Assembly: GCF_016908465.1 (NCBI RefSeq)
Contig: NZ_JAFBDY010000027.1
Coordinates: forward strand, 1-45,526
Source of the DNA: Lysinibacillus composti
GTDB lineage: Bacteria; Bacillota; Bacilli; Bacillales_A; Planococcaceae
Length of the DNA stretch: 45,526 bases
Direction of reading: 5' to 3'
Shown here: positions 1 to 8,299 of the stretch, piece after piece
Layout of the letters: every line of letters begins with the position of its first letter
Numbering within the stretch: position 1 is the first letter of the stretch
Notes under the pieces: generated by a model
What the model was told of the DNA's origin: nothing
What the model saw: only the letters and a program-made list of their open reading frames with translations
Database searches by the model: none
Program-made: the position numbers and the translations under genes

Positions 1-89
1 CTTTTCTAATGTTTATCGTCGTTGAAAACATTGTATCCAAGAGGGCATAAAATGACTCTTTTCTTTTTACACAATTATATGGACTTAAT

Positions 90-260
90 CGTTAATCCCC
101 TCAAAATAAGATGAAATCCAATGGTTTGGATGAGATAAGGGAAAAATTTTCCGCTATTGATAAAAAGGAAGCATCAAAAAGCCGAGATAAGGGAAAAATA
201 TTCCGTTAATCCCCTCAAAATAAGATGAAATCCAATGGTTTGGATGAGATAAGGGAAAAA
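90..260. repeat. 57-bp tandem repeat, three units, the middle one decayed
   Basis: Positions 90-146 and 204-260 are identical 57-bp copies, both ending in GATGAGATAAGGGAAAAA. The 57 bp between them (147-203) is a diverged copy that keeps the GAGATAAGGGAAAAAT end, so this is a three-unit array. The period is not a multiple of a helical turn, unlike the other arrays in the window. No gene overlaps it. Confidence 0.85.
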
Positions 261-953
261 ACTTCCCTTATTTTAAAGAAATTAAGGGTATTTTCCAATT
301 TAACGGAAATTTATTCCTTTATTTTTAAAGCCCCAAGGATATCAGCATTCAAAATCACTTAAAGAAAGCAGTTACACTAATCACACACTTTCATCAAACA
401 GAGCTTTTACAAAAATGACCTCCAAATGACGATAATTGATGTATTAAGTAATAATAAGACGTTTGTTAAAAGTATACTTAGTATATATTAGTTTTAAATT
501 ATTTTAGATTCAGTGATTAATAACGCTATAGGTATTCATCCAATTTACTTTGCTCCAGATTTAACTTAGCTTCACCTGAGGATGATTCCACTTTCAACCT
601 ATAATACTCACTACAAAAGTAATGTCTGCATACAATATTTGATGTTCGGCTTTTTCGCCAGTTATGTTCAATAAAAGAGTTTTGTTCATAGCACCAAGTC
701 GCAACACCTACCACAATTCCATTCACAGCCCAACCCCCACACTAACCAACAAATATTCCCACAAACTTAACCATCGCACTAGCTTACCACTATCAATACA
801 AATAACCCACATCGTTCATTAATCCTGGATGTTTATGTTAAATAAAAATTAAGAGCTGCGGATCCGTAATGCAACGCTGCCCACTAGCATCACCACGTTT
901 CACCCAAAAGTCTCAATTTACTTTGAGGAATTAAACTTTTGAAACATGATGGG
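261..953. other. gene-poor region upstream of the dipicolinate operon
   Basis: No recognisable gene is seen. The only open frame of note is a 66-codon GTG-started frame on the minus strand (526-726) encoding a Cys/Tyr/His-containing peptide ending in KLNLEQSKLDEYL. It lacks a clear ribosome binding site and I do not recognise it; it could be a fragment of a decayed gene. Positions about 720-800 are C/A-rich and G-poor, like the tails of several repeat arrays in this window. In B. subtilis a zinc protease gene sits upstream of ymxH; it is not present here. Confidence 0.5.
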
Positions 954-982
954 CACCGATAATTATTGGGTTGCATATAGTA
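954..982 (+). promoter_or_regulatory. sigma-K-like promoter for ymxH-dpaA-dpaB
   Basis: CACC at 954-957 and CATATAGTA at 974-982 are separated by 16 bp. This matches the sigma-K pattern (mACm, 16-17 bp, CATAnnnTA) at every defined base. It lies 27 bp upstream of the ymxH start. The spoVF operon of B. subtilis is made in the mother cell under sigma-K, so place and pattern agree. No 5' end has been mapped. Confidence 0.65.
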
Positions 983-1009
983 TCAGTAAGCTCATGGAGG
1001 AGGGAAAAT

Positions 1010-1279
1010 ATGCTGCTGTCGGAGCTTGCAGAGAAAGAGTTAATTGAAATGGAAAATGGGGTTAGATACGGTTTTTTGGCTGAGACGGAATGTGTGTTTG
1101 ATCCGAGAACGGGAAGAATTATCGGGTTTGAACTAGCGGATTTAGCTGCCAAAAAGCCATTCGCCAAAAAGAAATCTTCTACCCCACAGTTTGTGCCGTG
1201 GGAAGAGATTCAATTAATTGGGGAAGACCGTATTTTATTCCGCAAAACTACTGCGACAAGAAGGCATTTCGACTCATGA
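1010..1279 (+). CDS. ymxH: YlmC/YmxH family PRC-barrel sporulation protein
   Basis: An 89-residue protein starting MLLSELAEKELIEM and containing a GRIIGFEL segment, characteristic of the YlmC/YmxH family of small PRC-barrel proteins. The ATG at 1010 follows GGAGGAGGG. An in-frame start 13 codons upstream lies inside the sigma-K-like promoter and is rejected. It is the first gene of the dipicolinate operon, as in B. subtilis where ymxH precedes spoVFA. Its stop overlaps the dpaA start (ATGA at 1276-1279), which suggests translational coupling. The biochemical role of the family is not established; expression in the sporulating mother cell is inferred from the promoter. Confidence 0.85.
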   Translation: MLLSELAEKELIEMENGVRYGFLAETECVFDPRTGRIIGFELADLAAKKPFAKKKSSTPQFVPWEEIQLIGEDRILFRKTTATRRHFDS

Positions 1280-2049
1280 AAGAAGAAAAATGGTTAGTAG
1301 TTGGTACAGATGCTCGTCTAAAAATGCTCGCGAAAAAATTGAGCAAAGAAAACACACGTACGGTTTATTACAAAAATGAGAGCGTATGGGATGAAGATTT
1401 AAACAGAATGGTTTATGAATTTAAACCGAATTTTATTGTCCTTCCTATACATCCTCTGCCAGTAGAAGTTCCATTAGTGATGGGAGTTTCTGGAGCGAAA
1501 ATATTTGCCGGGAAATTAAATGATGAATGGAAAAGTATTTTAAAAAACAACGAGATTTCTTACTACTTAGAAGATGAAGGATTTATTTGGCAAAATGCTG
1601 CGTTAACTGCAGAAGCATTTGTTTCAAGCTTCTATAATACAAAACAAGCAATTCAAGGGAAAAAATTTATTGTAACTGGTTTTGGCCGAGTTGCGAAAAT
1701 GGTTGCCCATATATTGAGAAGCATTGGCGGGGATGTTTGTATCGCTGTTCGCTCCAATGTGCAATTAAGCGAAGCAAAGGCATTACGATATGAAGTGGTT
1801 CAATTAGATGATGTCGGATATGTGGATGGGGATGTCTTCATCAATACCATTCCAGCAAAATGGTTGGATCAAGAGTTCAATGAAAAAATAGCAATGCCAA
1901 TTTATGATTTAGCCTCCTACCCTGGGTGTTTAAATGATGATGTAAGTCGCAAGGATTATGAATTATTACCAGCATTACCTGGAAAGTTTTTCCCAAACGA
2001 TGCTGCTCATGTATTATATGAATCAATTGTTGGACAATTAAGGAGGTAA
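1276..2049 (+). CDS. dpaA: dipicolinate synthase subunit A
   Basis: A 257-residue Rossmann-fold protein. With DpaB it oxidises dihydrodipicolinate to dipicolinic acid in the mother cell; dipicolinate with calcium fills the spore core and supports heat resistance. A GFGRVA dinucleotide-binding loop lies near residues 135-140, followed by an INTIPAKWL segment (about 193-201) and a DLASYPG segment typical of DpaA. The ATG at 1276 overlaps the ymxH stop by ATGA; a longer in-frame start at 1198 would lie deep inside ymxH and is rejected. At 257 residues it is somewhat shorter than the roughly 300-residue B. subtilis protein, the N-terminal half being the divergent part. AGGAGG for dpaB overlaps its end. 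Confidence 0.93.
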   Translation: MKEEKWLVVGTDARLKMLAKKLSKENTRTVYYKNESVWDEDLNRMVYEFKPNFIVLPIHPLPVEVPLVMGVSGAKIFAGKLNDEWKSILKNNEISYYLEDEGFIWQNAALTAEAFVSSFYNTKQAIQGKKFIVTGFGRVAKMVAHILRSIGGDVCIAVRSNVQLSEAKALRYEVVQLDDVGYVDGDVFINTIPAKWLDQEFNEKIAMPIYDLASYPGCLNDDVSRKDYELLPALPGKFFPNDAAHVLYESIVGQLRR

Positions 2050-2053
2050 AAAC

Positions 2054-2644
2054 GTGCTCGAGGGTAAACGAATAGGACTCGGGATCACAGCATCACACTG
2101 TACGTATGAAGATGTTGTTCCGAAGATTGAAAACTTTATTAAAGCTGGTGCATCGGTTGTACCGATTATTACACATTCCGTGTTAACAGCAGCAACGCGT
2201 TTTGGAACAGGTGAAGAATGGATTAAAAAAATTGAATCCATTACGGGTGAAAAAGTGGTTTCTTCGATCGCGGGAGCAGAACCATTTGGACCAAGTAATC
2301 CACTAGATTGTATGGTGATTGCGCCAATGACGGGGAACTCGATTAGTAAATTTGCCAATGCGTCTACAGATAGTCCAGTGTTAATGGCTGCAAAAGCGAC
2401 ATTACGTAATGGTTCACCTGTCGTTTTAGGTATTTCAACAAATGATGCGCTTGGCTTAAACGGCGTCAACATTATGAGATTATTAAACTCTAAAAATATT
2501 TACTTTATCCCATTCGGTCAAGATGATCCGTACAATAAACCGAATTCTCTTATTTCTGATTTCACAAAAATGGTCGAAACGGTTGAACATGCAATCAACC
2601 ACAAAAAACAATTACAGCCATTATTTATACAATATTTGAAATAG
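2054..2644 (+). CDS. dpaB: dipicolinate synthase subunit B (flavoprotein-like)
   Basis: A 196-residue protein of the flavoprotein/phosphopantothenoylcysteine decarboxylase-like fold and partner of DpaA in dipicolinate synthesis. The GITASHCTYED start, the MVIAPMTGNSISKFA segment and the VLGISTNDALGLN segment are characteristic of SpoVFB. The start is GTG at 2054, four bases after the dpaA stop, with AGGAGG at 2041-2046 overlapping the end of dpaA. It is the third gene of the sigma-K-type operon. No terminator is visible before asd, so read-through into asd and dapA during sporulation is possible. Confidence 0.93.
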   Translation: MLEGKRIGLGITASHCTYEDVVPKIENFIKAGASVVPIITHSVLTAATRFGTGEEWIKKIESITGEKVVSSIAGAEPFGPSNPLDCMVIAPMTGNSISKFANASTDSPVLMAAKATLRNGSPVVLGISTNDALGLNGVNIMRLLNSKNIYFIPFGQDDPYNKPNSLISDFTKMVETVEHAINHKKQLQPLFIQYLK

Positions 2645-2728
2645 TCGAATTTTCTAACACAACTATAGTTTTTTATGATACAATTTCTAACATTACTTAA
2701 CTAGTATTATTTGAGGAGAGATGAATAG

Positions 2729-3766
2729 ATGTCTAAGCAATTAACAGTTGCAATTGTTGGAGCAACAGGAGCAGTAGGTTCTAAAATGAAGGAACAACTT
2801 ATTAAAAGAAATTTTCCTATTAAACATATAAAATTCCTAGCATCTGCTCGTTCAGCAGGAAAAGAGATCGAATTTAACGGTCAAACTTACACTATCGAAG
2901 AAGCGACGCCAGAAGCGTTTGAAGGTGTAGATGTTGCATTATTCTCAGCAGGTGGTTCGGTGTCTGCAAAATTAGCACCAGAAGCTGCAAAACGTGGCGC
3001 AGTGGTAATTGACAATACAAGTCATTTCCGTATGCACCCAGATGTACCTCTAGTAGTACCAGAAGTTAACCGTGAAGCTTTAGCAAAACATAACGGCATT
3101 ATTGCCAACCCAAACTGCTCAACTATTCAAATGGTGGCAGCGTTACAACCAATTCGTGAAAAATTTGGTTTAACAAAAGTGATTGTTTCAACGTATCAAG
3201 CTGTTTCTGGTTCAGGTATTTCAGCGATTGAAGAATTACGCGAACAAAGCGCACAATGGGAAGCTGGAAAAAATGTAGAAGCAAACATTTTACCAGCAAA
3301 ATCAGACAAAAGACATTTCCCAATCGCACGTAACGTCATTCCGCAAATTGACGTATTTACGGATAATGGCTTTACTTACGAAGAAATGAAAATGATCAAC
3401 GAAACGAAAAAAATCCTGAGCATGCCTGAACTTTCAGTAGCAGCAACATGCGTACGTGTTCCAGTCGTTTCTGGACATTCTGAGTCTGTTTATATCGAAG
3501 TAGAACAAGATGCAAGTGTTCAAGATCTATTCGAAGTATTTAAAAATGCACCAGGTGTTGTGTTACAAGATGATATTTCAAATCAAGAGTACCCAATGCC
3601 AATTTACGTAGAAGGGGAAGACCCAGTATACGTAGGACGCATTCGACAAGACCTTTCAAACAAAAAAGGCTTCCACTTATGGGTTGTATCAGACAACTTA
3701 TTAAAAGGAGCAGCATTAAACTCAATTCAGATTGCAGAAGCGATGTTAGAGGACAACTTACTTTAG
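2729..3766 (+). CDS. asd: aspartate-semialdehyde dehydrogenase
   Basis: A 345-residue NADPH-dependent enzyme reducing aspartyl phosphate to aspartate semialdehyde, the branch point to lysine, diaminopimelate, threonine and methionine. The nucleotide-binding [10 protein letters not shown] is at residues 11-20 and the catalytic cysteine is C130 in NPNCSTIQM. Length and motifs are normal and the gene looks intact. ATG at 2729 follows GAGGAGAG. A weak promoter may lie in the 84-bp gap before it (extended -10-like GATACAAT at 2677-2684, no good -35). In B. subtilis asd is followed by the aspartokinase gene dapG; here dapA follows directly, so aspartokinase must be encoded elsewhere. Confidence 0.97.
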   Translation: MSKQLTVAIVGATGAVGSKMKEQLIKRNFPIKHIKFLASARSAGKEIEFNGQTYTIEEATPEAFEGVDVALFSAGGSVSAKLAPEAAKRGAVVIDNTSHFRMHPDVPLVVPEVNREALAKHNGIIANPNCSTIQMVAALQPIREKFGLTKVIVSTYQAVSGSGISAIEELREQSAQWEAGKNVEANILPAKSDKRHFPIARNVIPQIDVFTDNGFTYEEMKMINETKKILSMPELSVAATCVRVPVVSGHSESVYIEVEQDASVQDLFEVFKNAPGVVLQDDISNQEYPMPIYVEGEDPVYVGRIRQDLSNKKGFHLWVVSDNLLKGAALNSIQIAEAMLEDNLL

Positions 3767-3791
3767 GATTTCCTTAAGGGGTGTTTATATA

Positions 3792-4691
3792 GTGGATCTA
3801 GGTCGTGTTGCTACAGCGATGATTACTCCATTTAACGACGATGGATCAATTAATTATGAAGTAGCAGAGCGAGTAATTGAGCACTTAATCCAAAATGGTA
3901 CAGATTCAATCGTAGTATGTGGTACTACAGGTGAAACCCCAACATTAACCGTACAAGAAAAAAGAGATTTTATCGATTTTACAATTAAAAAAGTAAATAA
4001 ACGCATTCCTGTTATTGCAGGGGTTGGTTTAAATGACACTGCTTACACAATTGAGGCAACAAAAGTAGTAGAGGCTTTTGGGGCTGACGGCATCATGGTC
4101 GTTGCGCCTTTCTATAACAAGCCAAACCAACGCGGAATTTACGCACATTTCGAGGCTGTTGCAAAAGTGACCGATTTACCGGTTGTGATTTACAATGTCC
4201 CAGGGCGCACAGGTGTAAATATCACATCACAAACAACAATCGATTTATGTAAAATTCCCAATATACGAATTGTCAAAGAAGCAAGCGGAAGTCTGGATCA
4301 AATGACAGAAATCCTCGCCAATGTTTCGGACGACACGTATGTTTATAGTGGAGATGATGCCCTAACACTGCCCCTGGTGTCAGTCGGCGGCAGAGGCGTC
4401 ATTTCGGTAGTCTCCCATGTATGTGGTAATGAAATGCAGGCCATGATTCGCGCATTCGATGAAGGTCGCCATGACGTGGCTGCAAAATATCACCAAGCGC
4501 TGTTACCGGTGATTAAAAAATTATTCGAAAATCCAAGTCCGGTCCCAATAAAATACGCACTAAGCAAATTCGGTTTCTCCGTTGAAAAAGTAAGACTCCC
4601 AATGGTTGAACTCACAACCGAAGAAAAAAACTTATTCGATCAAGTCTGGGAGCAATTCCAACAAAAAGTAAAATCCATCGAAACCAACTGA
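3792..4691 (+). CDS. dapA: 4-hydroxy-tetrahydrodipicolinate synthase
   Basis: A 299-residue TIM-barrel lyase condensing pyruvate with aspartate semialdehyde. The Schiff-base lysine is K162 (RIVKEASG), the proton-relay tyrosine Y134 (VVIYNVPGRT), and the substrate-loop GTTGETPTL is at residues 44-52. The start is GTG at 3792, after AAGGGG. It is 25 bp downstream of asd and ends in a clear terminator. Its product feeds both diaminopimelate synthesis and DpaAB, which explains the grouping with the dipicolinate genes. Confidence 0.97.
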   Translation: MDLGRVATAMITPFNDDGSINYEVAERVIEHLIQNGTDSIVVCGTTGETPTLTVQEKRDFIDFTIKKVNKRIPVIAGVGLNDTAYTIEATKVVEAFGADGIMVVAPFYNKPNQRGIYAHFEAVAKVTDLPVVIYNVPGRTGVNITSQTTIDLCKIPNIRIVKEASGSLDQMTEILANVSDDTYVYSGDDALTLPLVSVGGRGVISVVSHVCGNEMQAMIRAFDEGRHDVAAKYHQALLPVIKKLFENPSPVPIKYALSKFGFSVEKVRLPMVELTTEEKNLFDQVWEQFQQKVKSIETN

Positions 4692-4709
4692 ATACGATGA
4701 AAGATACGA

Positions 4710-4737
4710 AGCTGCGGCGTGATGCCGTAGCTTTTTT
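4710..4737 (+). terminator. intrinsic terminator after dapA
   Basis: Arms AGCTGCGGC (4710-4718) and GCCGTAGCT (4724-4732) with a five-base loop, followed by six T. It closes the ymxH-dapA block. Confidence 0.93.
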
Positions 4738-4749
4738 GTGTTTGGTTGT

Positions 4750-4995
4750 TTACGTGCGGGTTTCTTTATAATATGTGTGGGTTTGCCCAGTTTAAGTGCC
4801 ACTTTCTTGAAAATATGTGTGGGTTTGCCCAGTTTAAGTGCCACTTTCCTTGAAAATATGTGCAGGTTTGTCCAGTTTATGTGCGACTTTACTGAAGTTA
4901 TGTGTGAGTTTGCCCTTTACGTGCATCTTCAATTCTATCGTGCGAGTTCATCACATATTCGTGTGATATTATATTTAATGTGCAAGGCCCACTTT
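4750..4995. repeat. 21-bp phased array, family GTGYG-GTTT (appears as a 42-bp tandem)
   Basis: About twelve units with a 21-bp pitch, each beginning near TTATGTGYG and followed by a G/C-TTT core. Neighbouring units alternate between two variants, so the best-preserved part reads as a 42-43-bp tandem with copies starting at 4771, 4813 and 4856. Units after about 4920 are strongly decayed. No gene, promoter or terminator overlaps the array. Positions 4996-5143 hold nothing else that I recognise. Confidence 0.75.
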
Positions 4996-5143
4996 TTCTA
5001 ACTCCCTTCATTCGCCACATTAACCACTATGTCAGCATCTACCAAACTATTTAAAATCGGACAATAAGAGCTAGGTTGTGACGCTATTCTACCGTGCCGT
5101 CGAATTATAAGGAAAAGATTTCTAATCATTTTCGAGAATAATA

Positions 5144-5203
5144 TTGACTCTAAATAGAAAATTATTGTAAATTATTTCTAGTATAACTGTGTACAATTAT
5201 ACA
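5144..5203 (+). promoter_or_regulatory. GntR-gene promoter region with operator palindrome
   Basis: TTGACT at 5144-5149 is a reasonable -35 and TAAATT at 5168-5173 a weak -10 (18-bp spacing). Downstream, TGTACAATTATACA (5190-5203) is an inverted repeat with 4-bp TGTA/TACA ends and a nearly symmetric centre. It abuts the ribosome binding site of the GntR gene, where an autoregulatory operator would block transcription. FadR-subfamily regulators usually bind short TnGTnnnACnA-like palindromes, which this resembles. Binding is inferred. Confidence 0.45.
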
Positions 5204-5221
5204 ATTAGAGGGGGTAATACG

Positions 5222-5905
5222 ATGGTCTCTTCCACACAAGGTAGAATATCAACTAAGGACTATGTGTATTTGCAGTTAAAGAAGGAAATTGTGGGTGGGG
5301 AACTATTACCAGAAGCACAAATTAATGAGTTGGATCTATCCAAACGTTTTGACATTAGCCGAACACCATTACGTGAGGCATTGCAACGACTCGAAATTGA
5401 AGAATTAGTTGTTCGGTTGCCCAATGGAAGATTGAAGATTTCGCCTGTTTCCGTTGAAGATGCACGGAGTATCTTTAGTGTTCGTAGTGCACTAGAAGGC
5501 CTAGTCACCAAAGCAGCGACTCAAAATTCGAATGAACGAGATTTAGAGGAACTACGACTTCTTACAGAGCTGTTAGTCAAAGCAGCTAATCTAGGAAACA
5601 ATGAGGATGTGATCTATTACGGAGATCAGATTCATCATCGTCTTTACGACATGAGTCAGCATAAGTTTGCGGTGAAAATACTGAACAATATGAATGATCA
5701 TATTATGCGTTACAGAAGAATCGGGCCGAACACAAGTCACACTCGTAGTAAAGAAGCAGCCAAAGAACATCTCGAACTCTATGAAACGATTGCTGCTGGA
5801 AATGCGGAACAAGCCGAGAAATTAATGCAGAAACATATTAATAACAGTTTAGATGCAGCCATCCAATCTATCGAAGCACATTTACAAACACAAAATTGTA
5901 AGTAG
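5222..5905 (+). CDS. GntR-family regulator, FadR/FCD subfamily
   Basis: A 227-residue regulator. An N-terminal winged helix (about residues 8-72, with the RTPLREALQRLE recognition segment) is followed by an all-helical FCD effector domain (VRSALEGLVTKAA onward). FCD domains usually sense organic acids or sugar acids through a metal-bound pocket. ATG at 5222 with GAGGGGG upstream is chosen; an upstream in-frame GTG at 5189 overlaps the operator palindrome and lacks a binding site. It precedes an MFS carrier gene with a cre site between, so it probably controls uptake of that carrier's substrate. The substrate cannot be read from the sequence. Confidence 0.88.
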   Translation: MVSSTQGRISTKDYVYLQLKKEIVGGELLPEAQINELDLSKRFDISRTPLREALQRLEIEELVVRLPNGRLKISPVSVEDARSIFSVRSALEGLVTKAATQNSNERDLEELRLLTELLVKAANLGNNEDVIYYGDQIHHRLYDMSQHKFAVKILNNMNDHIMRYRRIGPNTSHTRSKEAAKEHLELYETIAAGNAEQAEKLMQKHINNSLDAAIQSIEAHLQTQNCK

Positions 5906-5946
5906 GATTGCCGATATTACATCAATGCAAATCGGATGCTAGATTT

Positions 5947-5960
5947 TGAAACCGGTTTCA
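5947..5960. promoter_or_regulatory. cre site (CcpA binding) upstream of the MFS gene
   Basis: TGAAACCGGTTTCA is a perfect 14-bp palindrome and matches the cre consensus TGWAANCGNTNWCA at every defined base. It lies 42 bp after the GntR stop and 86 bp before the MFS start. This points to catabolite repression of the carrier by CcpA. No convincing separate promoter is seen, so the site may act as a roadblock in a GntR-MFS transcript. Confidence 0.8.
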
Positions 5961-6046
5961 GTGAAGTCTAAGCACCGTAATACCAAGGCGTTTTGCAAGA
6001 TTAATTGACTGAATTTTCTAGCATTAAATTTCGTAGGGGGGATTTT

Positions 6047-7348
6047 ATGTCGAGTACTACAGTTCCAACGCAAGACGAAAAAATGGATAAGTCAAAATTG
6101 AAGGTATTTTTTGGTGCCTATATTGGGTGGATTTTTGATTATTATGAAGTGTTTTTATTAAGTTTCTTAGTGATTCCCATGGCTTCAGCACTTTCGCTTT
6201 CAACAGCACAGGTTGCATCTGTCTTTTCAGTTCAGCTGGCGTTTTTAGCTGTAGGTGGAGTTGTATTTGGATACTTAGGAGATAAAATCGGACGCAAAAA
6301 AATATTAATTCTAACTCTCGTAATCTTCTGTCTAGCGACGTTAATGAGAGGTTTTAGCTTTAATTACGAATGGTTAATCGTTTGGACGGCAGTTGCTGGT
6401 TTTGGACTAGGTGGGGAATATGGAGCCGCCCAAGCGTTAGTTAGTGAAACCGTTCCATCAAAGCAACGTGGTTTTTGGAGTAGTATGCTTTATGGTGGCG
6501 CTTATATCGGGATCTTTTTAGGTGCTTCTGTAGGAGGCTTTTTATTACCTGTTATCGGATGGCGCTGGACATTTATTTTATCTGCTTTCCCTATCTTATT
6601 TGCCCTTTATTTACGTAAGGACGTTGAAGAGTCACAAGTATGGGAAAAAGAGGTGCTAGAGAAAAAGGATGTTCAAAAAGTCAAACTGACGGAAAAGTAT
6701 GGACTGCGTAGATTTTGGAAACCATTTGCAATTGCCTTAATCGCGGCGGTTCTGCAATATTTCGCATATTATGGGATTACAAACTTCTTACCTACGTATC
6801 TCGTAAAATATGAAGGATTCGAAATGGGTACTGCCGGTTGGTGGCTTTTCTTCACAGCATTTGCAGGTCTAGTAGGCTCGTTTATTGCAGGCTATACAAC
6901 GGACAAATGGGGACGCCGAATTACACTTTGCTATCTGGGCGTTGTCGCAGCATTAGGAGGACTTATTCTTTATTTAACTTGGAGTAGCTTAATTAGTTCA
7001 TTCTTAATTTTAATTCCAATGTTCTTATTATACTTTGGATCAAATGGTGCATCCGTCTTCGGGTCGTTATTTAGTGAGATCTTCCCAACGGATGTTCGAG
7101 CGACAGGGATTTCATGGGCACTGCAAATTGGACGAGGCCTTTCCGCAATCCCGCCGTTAATCACAGCGGCAGTCTTCCCGGTTTACGGCTACAAGCCAAT
7201 CATCTTGGGAGGTGCAGCATTATTCCTACTTCTCGCAATCTGGGCTTGGGTATTCCCAGAAACGAAAAATAAAGATCTCTTTAAAGAAGATGAATCCAAT
7301 GAAGGCGAAAAATCCGAAGTAGAACCAGAATTAACGCCAAACACATAA
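6047..7348 (+). CDS. MFS transporter, metabolite:proton symporter type
   Basis: A 433-residue, 12-helix major facilitator protein. After a short polar N-terminus (about 24 residues) come the first helix with WIFDYYEVFLL, the loop 2-3 signature GYLGDKIGRKK, and the GGEYGAAQALVSE segment of helix 4 found in the aromatic-acid/sialate:proton symporter and related families. A second signature-like loop (GYTTDKWGRR) opens the C-terminal half. ATG at 6047 follows GGGGGGAT; the in-frame start 14 codons upstream is preceded by no binding site. It is likely regulated by the adjacent FCD-type GntR protein and by CcpA. The substrate is probably an organic acid, inferred from family and context only. Confidence 0.88.
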   Translation: MSSTTVPTQDEKMDKSKLKVFFGAYIGWIFDYYEVFLLSFLVIPMASALSLSTAQVASVFSVQLAFLAVGGVVFGYLGDKIGRKKILILTLVIFCLATLMRGFSFNYEWLIVWTAVAGFGLGGEYGAAQALVSETVPSKQRGFWSSMLYGGAYIGIFLGASVGGFLLPVIGWRWTFILSAFPILFALYLRKDVEESQVWEKEVLEKKDVQKVKLTEKYGLRRFWKPFAIALIAAVLQYFAYYGITNFLPTYLVKYEGFEMGTAGWWLFFTAFAGLVGSFIAGYTTDKWGRRITLCYLGVVAALGGLILYLTWSSLISSFLILIPMFLLYFGSNGASVFGSLFSEIFPTDVRATGISWALQIGRGLSAIPPLITAAVFPVYGYKPIILGGAALFLLLAIWAWVFPETKNKDLFKEDESNEGEKSEVEPELTPNT

Positions 7349-7361
7349 TGAGCTTGAGGGG

Positions 7362-7395
7362 GAAACAGACTCTATGAAGGAGTCTGTTTCTTTTT
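7362..7395 (+). terminator. intrinsic terminator after the MFS gene
   Basis: A perfect 11-bp stem, GAAACAGACTC (7362-7372) and GAGTCTGTTTC (7380-7390), with a seven-base loop and five T. Confidence 0.96.
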
Positions 7396-7441
7396 ATATT
7401 TTAATAGAAGGGGGAGGGCCACCTGGGATCATGATCTAGTT

Positions 7442-7905
7442 GATGAAGACCAAAATTGGGTGTGGGAGAAGTAAAAAGGTCATCATGCAGGAGATGAAGA
7501 CCAAAATCGGATATGGTAGAAGTAAAACAGGTCTTCATTCATCTGATGAAGACCAGATTGGAATACTGGGGAAGCAAAAAGTGTCTTCATGCAGGAGATG
7601 AAGACCCAAACCAGATATGGAAGAAACAAAACAGGTCTTCATTCAGGAGATGAAGACCCAAACCAAATATGGAAGAAACAAAACAGGTCTTCATTCATTT
7701 GATGAAGACCAGATTGGAATACGGGGGGAAGTAAAAAAGGTCTTCATGCAGGAGATGGAGACCCAAACCGAATATAGAAGAAGCAAATTAGGTCTTCATT
7801 CTTCAAATGAAGACCTAAATTAGATACAAAATAAATCAAAAGTGTCTTCATCAACCCGATGAAAGCCAAAACCTAACAAAGTAGGAACTATACGAGTCTT
7901 CATCA
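7442..7905. repeat. 52-bp phased hairpin array (array A, GATGAAGACC/GGTCTTCAT)
   Basis: Nine units start at 7442, 7493, 7545, 7597, 7649, 7701, 7754, 7806 and 7858, a period of 51-53 bp. Each unit has GATGAAGACC, about 28 variable A/G-rich bases, then GGTCTTCAT, which pairs with the next GATGAAGACC over a 5-7-base loop. The hairpins thus recur every five turns of B-DNA. The period is not divisible by three, so it is not coding. The last two units are decayed. Confidence 0.92.
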
Positions 7906-7920
7906 AATAAACCTGCAGAT

Positions 7921-8088
7921 ACCCGGATCTCATTCAACACGTTATCCGAGCAAATCGAGTTGTTATCCGGTCAAAAAGGAAGTCTAACCGGGCGAAACAA
8001 GAAGTCATCCAGTCAAAATCAAATCCATCCGAGCAAAACCCCTGCCCATGCAGTCAAAAAACGCTTTTCCCAAGCAGGAATTCTCCCA
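7921..8088. repeat. 21-bp phased array, family ATCCGRGCAAAA
   Basis: Units start at 7921, 7942, 7963, 7984, 8005, 8026, 8047 and possibly 8068, exactly 21 bp apart. The core is (T/C)ATCCG(A/G)(G/T)CAAA followed by about 10 variable bases. It directly follows array A. The sequence from about 8030 to 8200 is C/A-rich and G-poor. An open frame crosses it only because 21 is a multiple of three. Confidence 0.8.
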
Positions 8089-8299
8089 CAACTTTACTCA
8101 CTCCTAACCAATGCTCCACACGCCATTGACCATAAGAAAAACCCCTGTCAAGAAGGGCTCACTAAAGCTCATCCCAAGCGCACCAAGATACGCACCACTT
8201 TTTTCTAATTTATTCGCTTTTTTATTTGTTATTCATTGCTACTCCCCGTATAATGATGGTAAGTGGTTGCTGTTCGGGATATTTTTAGGAGGAAATATT

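Noticed and set aside
526..726. 66-codon minus-strand open frame
   Set aside because: GTG start without a clear ribosome binding site, no recognisable family and no neighbour. It may be a gene remnant, so it is only mentioned in the region note.
8111..8299. 63-codon N-terminal extension of ribonuclease J
   Set aside because: It is repeat-tail DNA. AGGAGG stands directly before the GTG at 8300, which also gives the usual family N-terminus.
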